Below, piece by piece: positions 62,001 to 64,000 of a stretch of DNA of 64,000 nucleotides. How positions within the stretch are numbered: position 1 is the first letter of the stretch; every line of letters begins with the position of its first letter. The notes beneath the pieces were generated by a model. The model was not told the origin of the DNA, did not search any database, and saw nothing but the letters and a program-made list of their open reading frames with translations. The position numbers and the translations under genes were made by a program. Source of the DNA: Sphingobacterium sp. (GTDB lineage: Bacteria > Bacteroidota > Bacteroidia > Sphingobacteriales > Sphingobacteriaceae); the NCBI GenBank assembly GCA_031253985.1, contig JAIRVH010000137.1, positions 62,001 to 126,000 on the forward strand, in the 5' to 3' direction.

Positions 62001-62463
62001 ACCTTTGCAAAGTAAAATAGATCGTTATCATGTACCCTTGCTAATTTATTCGCCGCTGCTAAAAGGACCAAAGACCTTTCATAATTTTGTCAGCCATTTT
62101 GACGTCGCACCTTCGGTATTGGCTTACTATCGGGATAATTTTGGTATCAAAACACCGGCACAGGTTACCTGGATCGGGCAAGGTTTAGATAAAGGTGCAT
62201 CAGCGCAAGGTGATGGAATCGCCATGATGCAAAGTAAAAACCAATTGATTGATTTTGTCAGAGGCACTTACCATCTTTCGGACGGGCAATTGTATAAATT
62301 GGACGGAGTACTCAATGAAGATGCCGCTTCGGATAATGCAAAGGAAGAATTGTCCAAGCGCTTTGAATTATTCAAGCGCAAGAACAAATTATTTTATACC
62401 CAAAAGAAAATTCTTCCGGACAGTGTTTATACCAACTTCTTTGATCGGGTAAAGAAAAACTAG
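59041..62463 (+). CDS. Fusion of processive GT2 polysaccharide synthase and LtaS/sulfatase-like phosphotransferase
   Basis: 1140 residues. N-terminal helix, then a family GT2 domain (~55-345): APAYNEG, GGKADALN, DxD at Asp173/Asp175 (CIDVDCIL), catalytic Glu281-Asp282 (VGEDMELVVR), and Q324-R-N-R-W328, the processive-synthase QxxRW motif. Several membrane helices follow (~350-440 and ~500-690). The C-terminal part (~735-1045) is alkaline-phosphatase-like: Glu750 (LIIEGLG), Thr790 in SSGRTFSV (likely nucleophile), Asp981-His982 (ITGDHAM), and HVLLTLSTHNP, the metal and nucleophile pattern of LtaS/phosphoethanolamine-transferase-like enzymes. One protein would polymerise a sugar and add a phospho-group outside. 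Substrates are unknown. Confidence 0.9.
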   Translation: MLEFSHIVYEIIVWLFLLYSAAVFIIYAWIGLYAYGAVFRYKHNNTFTDYSIIATNPNAPTFSLIAPAYNEGMTIVENVRSLLSLYYHNLEIIIVNDGSKDDSILKLIESYELEPTSFFVQGNIETKLIRGIYKSKNPAFKKLIVVDKENGGKADALNVGVNISSGDYIVCIDVDCILEQDAILKLAKPFLEQTDKRVIACGGVIRLANNCNVVNGSVVDVNLPKSWLGRTQALEYIRAFILGRMAWSRASGLILISGAFGAFDREIVLACGGYDRNTVGEDMELVVRMRRYMEEQKQAYEVVNIPDPLCWTEVPESKEVLRKQRNRWMRGTMETLWKHRKLMFNPKYGRFGMVSMPYWFFFEFLGPIVEFTGYIVFLIFFILGIINWPFFFALFALVIASGILYSIYAILVDLVSHQVYSKKRDLSTLITTAILEPLYFHPIVVKAGVQGVVDYFRKQHGWGEMTRQGFQQKDANESIWKYFGQRINVSLQSLGPVMLVFFALYMLSVGVEWWWYGRRFTQLSESHAGKYLFFDNLVFLFQSLGFLGIAYLLLQFLSSFWARLLLVISFSFMVVMQFILFLYFGESRNLLGADMFYYSSEEMKQILEASGMLSFTNIALLLLLIVISWVPLWIANKQTFKKSYTGIALLSLGVVSFFISSASILGNGSEKDEFVANASRSKWRYFFESNLSNYVDEHPGMLAMFNKDDDDAKVLDTKFPFLKKEDTKDFLGTYLQKTTKAPNLVFLIIEGLGHAYSSENGYIGNFTPFIGSLKKQSLYWDNNMSSSGRTFSVLPTITGSLPFAMHGFLEQDTLPDNFNLFNILKSNGFNTGFFYGGHSNFDFMKKFMDYNKIDMLIDQAAFGPPYKKLPEKGGESWGYEDQAVFSKLLEVQKVQEHPYFHVLLTLSTHNPFLINNTAHYEQLFDQRIATLNLTPDQKKWALENRTQLVSVLNLDEAMEQFFNEYKKRADFANTIFVITGDHAMPEIPLQSKIDRYHVPLLIYSPLLKGPKTFHNFVSHFDVAPSVLAYYRDNFGIKTPAQVTWIGQGLDKGASAQGDGIAMMQSKNQLIDFVRGTYHLSDGQLYKLDGVLNEDAASDNAKEELSKRFELFKRKNKLFYTQKKILPDSVYTNFFDRVKKN

Positions 62464-63701
62464 AATTTTCGAATATAACCAAGAATGATGTCCAATTGAT
62501 TGCCTCTTTCTTTTGGCCGGAATTCTTGGTTATAATAAGTACCTGAGATCGAAAAGAGGTTACTTTGTTTAACAGAGAAATTGTACTCGGCACCAACTTT
62601 GAATGTCTTTAATTTATAGGGAGCATTATCCAGGAGATTGTTTCGGTTCTCCTCGGGGCTCAAACCTGTTCCGGCACTAAATCCAAAATAATCGTTGGCG
62701 CCCTTTGTATAATAGCGGACCGTGCCCGTATAAGATTGGGATATATTCTTTTCACCCGGTGTAAGATAAGTTCTTAAATTGAACCAAAAGTTTTGATAAT
62801 ACTTTCCTACTGAAGCCGTGTACATCCAGATATTGTCACTAAAATAAAGCTGACGGTAACCGATTTCCCCTTCAAAACTGTTTGGAAGATTGGCATAAAG
62901 AGATACGCCTGTTCTATATTTCGCAAAAATACCGACATTATTGGAATACCCGGCACCGACATAGAGGTAAAATATCTTGGAAAGGCGAGGATAAGCCTCC
63001 ATTTCAAATTGGACGCCATTTTCAGCAAACTTATTTGCGTAGTTGGTTCTAAAAATCACGGAACCTATCGGTGTTGCGCGCTTATAACTTAGGCCCACAA
63101 TATGCCAATTGTTATCAAACTGTTTGTCAAAATACACAAAATTATACGTCAGCCCGATCGCATTTTTTGCGGTATATTCTTCAATATTTTTTGCCAGTGC
63201 TCTTGCCTCTGTGTTTTTGGGATTAATCGCCAACAGGCTGTTAATTGCCTTCTCGGCAGCCTCGTAGTGATCATTGCCATAGCTAATCTTACCTTTTAAC
63301 AAAAGAAGATCCTGCGACTGTGGATGTATGCTCAGCCCTTTATCCGCAATTGCAATGGCTTTATCCGTCTGGTCATTCCAGTATTCCAAGGAAGCATAGG
63401 CCAAAAAGAAGTCTTCGTCGCTTGTATTTTTTCTGTCAAGTTCTGTAAAGATGGTCCGTGCCGAATCAATCTTGTCAGACCAGGTATAGAGACGTGCAAG
63501 GAATATGCTTATATCTGTATAATCTGGAGCTTGAAGAAGAGCCTGTTTAGAGAGTTGAATGGCCTGCGGATAATCTTTCGAGTCAAAAGCCACCTTGCGT
63601 GCTTTTACAAAAAGATCATCAGCCGTGAGTTTGGTCTCTTGCGCAATTGAAAATAGGGGTAATAAAGAGAGGGAGAGTAATGGATAAATTACTTTTTTCA
63701 T
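62460..63701 (-). CDS. YaiO-family outer membrane beta-barrel with N-terminal TPR region
   Basis: 413 residues with a signal peptide ending at FSIAQ. A TPR region (~25-175; AIQLSKQALLQAPDYTDISIFLARLYTWSDKIDSARTIF, NPKNTEARALAKNIEEY) precedes a C-terminal barrel of the YaiO type (~190-413; GLTYNFVYFDKQFDNNWHIVGLSYKRATPIG, and the terminal strand ending ILGYIRKF). In E. coli yaiO lies beside a GT2 gene (yaiP). Here its stop overlaps the stop of the convergent synthase gene by 4 nt. It is a candidate export or anchoring partner for the polymer. The start at 63701 gives the clean signal peptide. Confidence 0.9.
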   Translation of the reverse strand: MKKVIYPLLSLSLLPLFSIAQETKLTADDLFVKARKVAFDSKDYPQAIQLSKQALLQAPDYTDISIFLARLYTWSDKIDSARTIFTELDRKNTSDEDFFLAYASLEYWNDQTDKAIAIADKGLSIHPQSQDLLLLKGKISYGNDHYEAAEKAINSLLAINPKNTEARALAKNIEEYTAKNAIGLTYNFVYFDKQFDNNWHIVGLSYKRATPIGSVIFRTNYANKFAENGVQFEMEAYPRLSKIFYLYVGAGYSNNVGIFAKYRTGVSLYANLPNSFEGEIGYRQLYFSDNIWMYTASVGKYYQNFWFNLRTYLTPGEKNISQSYTGTVRYYTKGANDYFGFSAGTGLSPEENRNNLLDNAPYKLKTFKVGAEYNFSVKQSNLFSISGTYYNQEFRPKERGNQLDIILGYIRKF

Positions 63702-63845
63702 TCCAGATCGTATAGTTGACATTTAAGCTTGCTAATATATAAACCAAAATTAGGAAATTTTGTTTGTTGACACCTGTTTTAAAATAAATTTTCGAACGAA
63801 CATCTCGATCCCACTTGTTTTTATGGAACTTTCCAGGGGCTGATT

Positions 63846-64000
63846 TTAAAATAAGAGGTTCGTAAAACGCCAATGAAATGTATCGACAATGGTCAATTGA
63901 TTGCTATCCACTGGTAATTCAGCGGCTATTTTAAGTACCTGCATAGCCATCATGCTGCCTATTATACCGGGCAATGGACCTAAGACACCGTTTTTATCGC
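63846..64000 (-). CDS. ThiF/MoeB/HesA family adenylyltransferase (C-terminal part, 5' end outside window)
   Basis: About 51 codons are visible. The segment reads GVLGPLPGIIGSMMAMQVLKI, the conserved part of the ThiF/MoeB E1-like fold after the metal site, and ends with a short tail (NQLTIVDTFHWRFTNLLF). It activates a small sulfur-carrier protein for thiamin, molybdopterin or a related pathway; which one cannot be told from this end. Confidence 0.8.
   Translation of the reverse strand, partial: DKNGVLGPLPGIIGSMMAMQVLKIAAELPVDSNQLTIVDTFHWRFTNLLF

Overview
The window looks like a chromosome segment from a Bacteroidota species close to Sphingobacterium or Pedobacter. It is AT-rich. Ribosome-binding sites are weak or absent, and several promoters fit the Bacteroidota pattern TTTG/TTGG, about 19-21 nt, then TAnnTTTG. 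It also carries hallmark families of the group: outer membrane receptor of the OMP_b-brl_3 type, GH92, type III glutamine synthetase, DUF5690 and YaiO barrels. The genus is inferred from these families, not proven. No insertion sequence, prophage, rRNA or CRISPR array was seen. One tRNA (Leu, CAA) is present.

Layout. 1-9.3 kb is a mannoside-type sugar island: a GntR/UTRA regulator, two paralogous six-hairpin glycosidases, a GH92 alpha-mannosidase-like enzyme with an unusual Gln at the acid position, a sugar porter, and a phosphomannose-isomerase-like protein with a decayed kinase-like N-terminus. A palindrome, GTATGTATATACATAC, recurs in variant form at three promoters and probably marks the regulon. 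9.3-13.4 kb is the methionine operon metY-metX-hom behind a strong promoter, a SAM-I riboswitch and a tiny Met-rich leader reading frame. 13.5-26.5 kb holds housekeeping and envelope genes (FUSC, outer membrane receptor, glnN, S9 peptidase, SIMPL, tRNA-Leu, retropepsin-PDZ) and a non-coding stretch with 11-bp periodicity. 26.5-29.1 kb has a short autonomous transcript candidate and the rtcB-prfH RNA/ribosome repair pair. 29.3-38.1 kb is propionate and fatty acid breakdown: prpBCD, a FadJ-like protein, an acyl-CoA dehydrogenase and a thiolase.

38.1-50 kb is mixed: a cysteine-less HMA-like protein, a LytS/LytTR two-component pair flanked by a repeated 11-bp word, a CPA2 antiporter, a DEAD helicase, cspA, a Gfo/Idh oxidoreductase, a quinone/aromatic detoxification-like trio, a SnoaL lipoprotein and a GH16 lipoprotein. 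50-53.3 kb contains an XRE-cupin regulator, a DUF5690 transporter and a TIGR03364-type FAD oxidoreductase, probably for aminophosphonates.

53.7-63.7 kb is the most striking module: a giant hybrid histidine kinase (GAF, several PAS, HisKA, HATPase, two REC, Hpt), a single-domain response regulator, a membrane-anchored HEAT-repeat protein, a 1140-residue fusion of a processive GT2 polysaccharide synthase with an LtaS/sulfatase-like phosphotransferase domain, and a convergent TPR-YaiO outer membrane barrel. I read it as a signal-controlled machine for making, decorating and possibly exporting a cell-surface polymer. The window ends inside a ThiF/MoeB-family gene.
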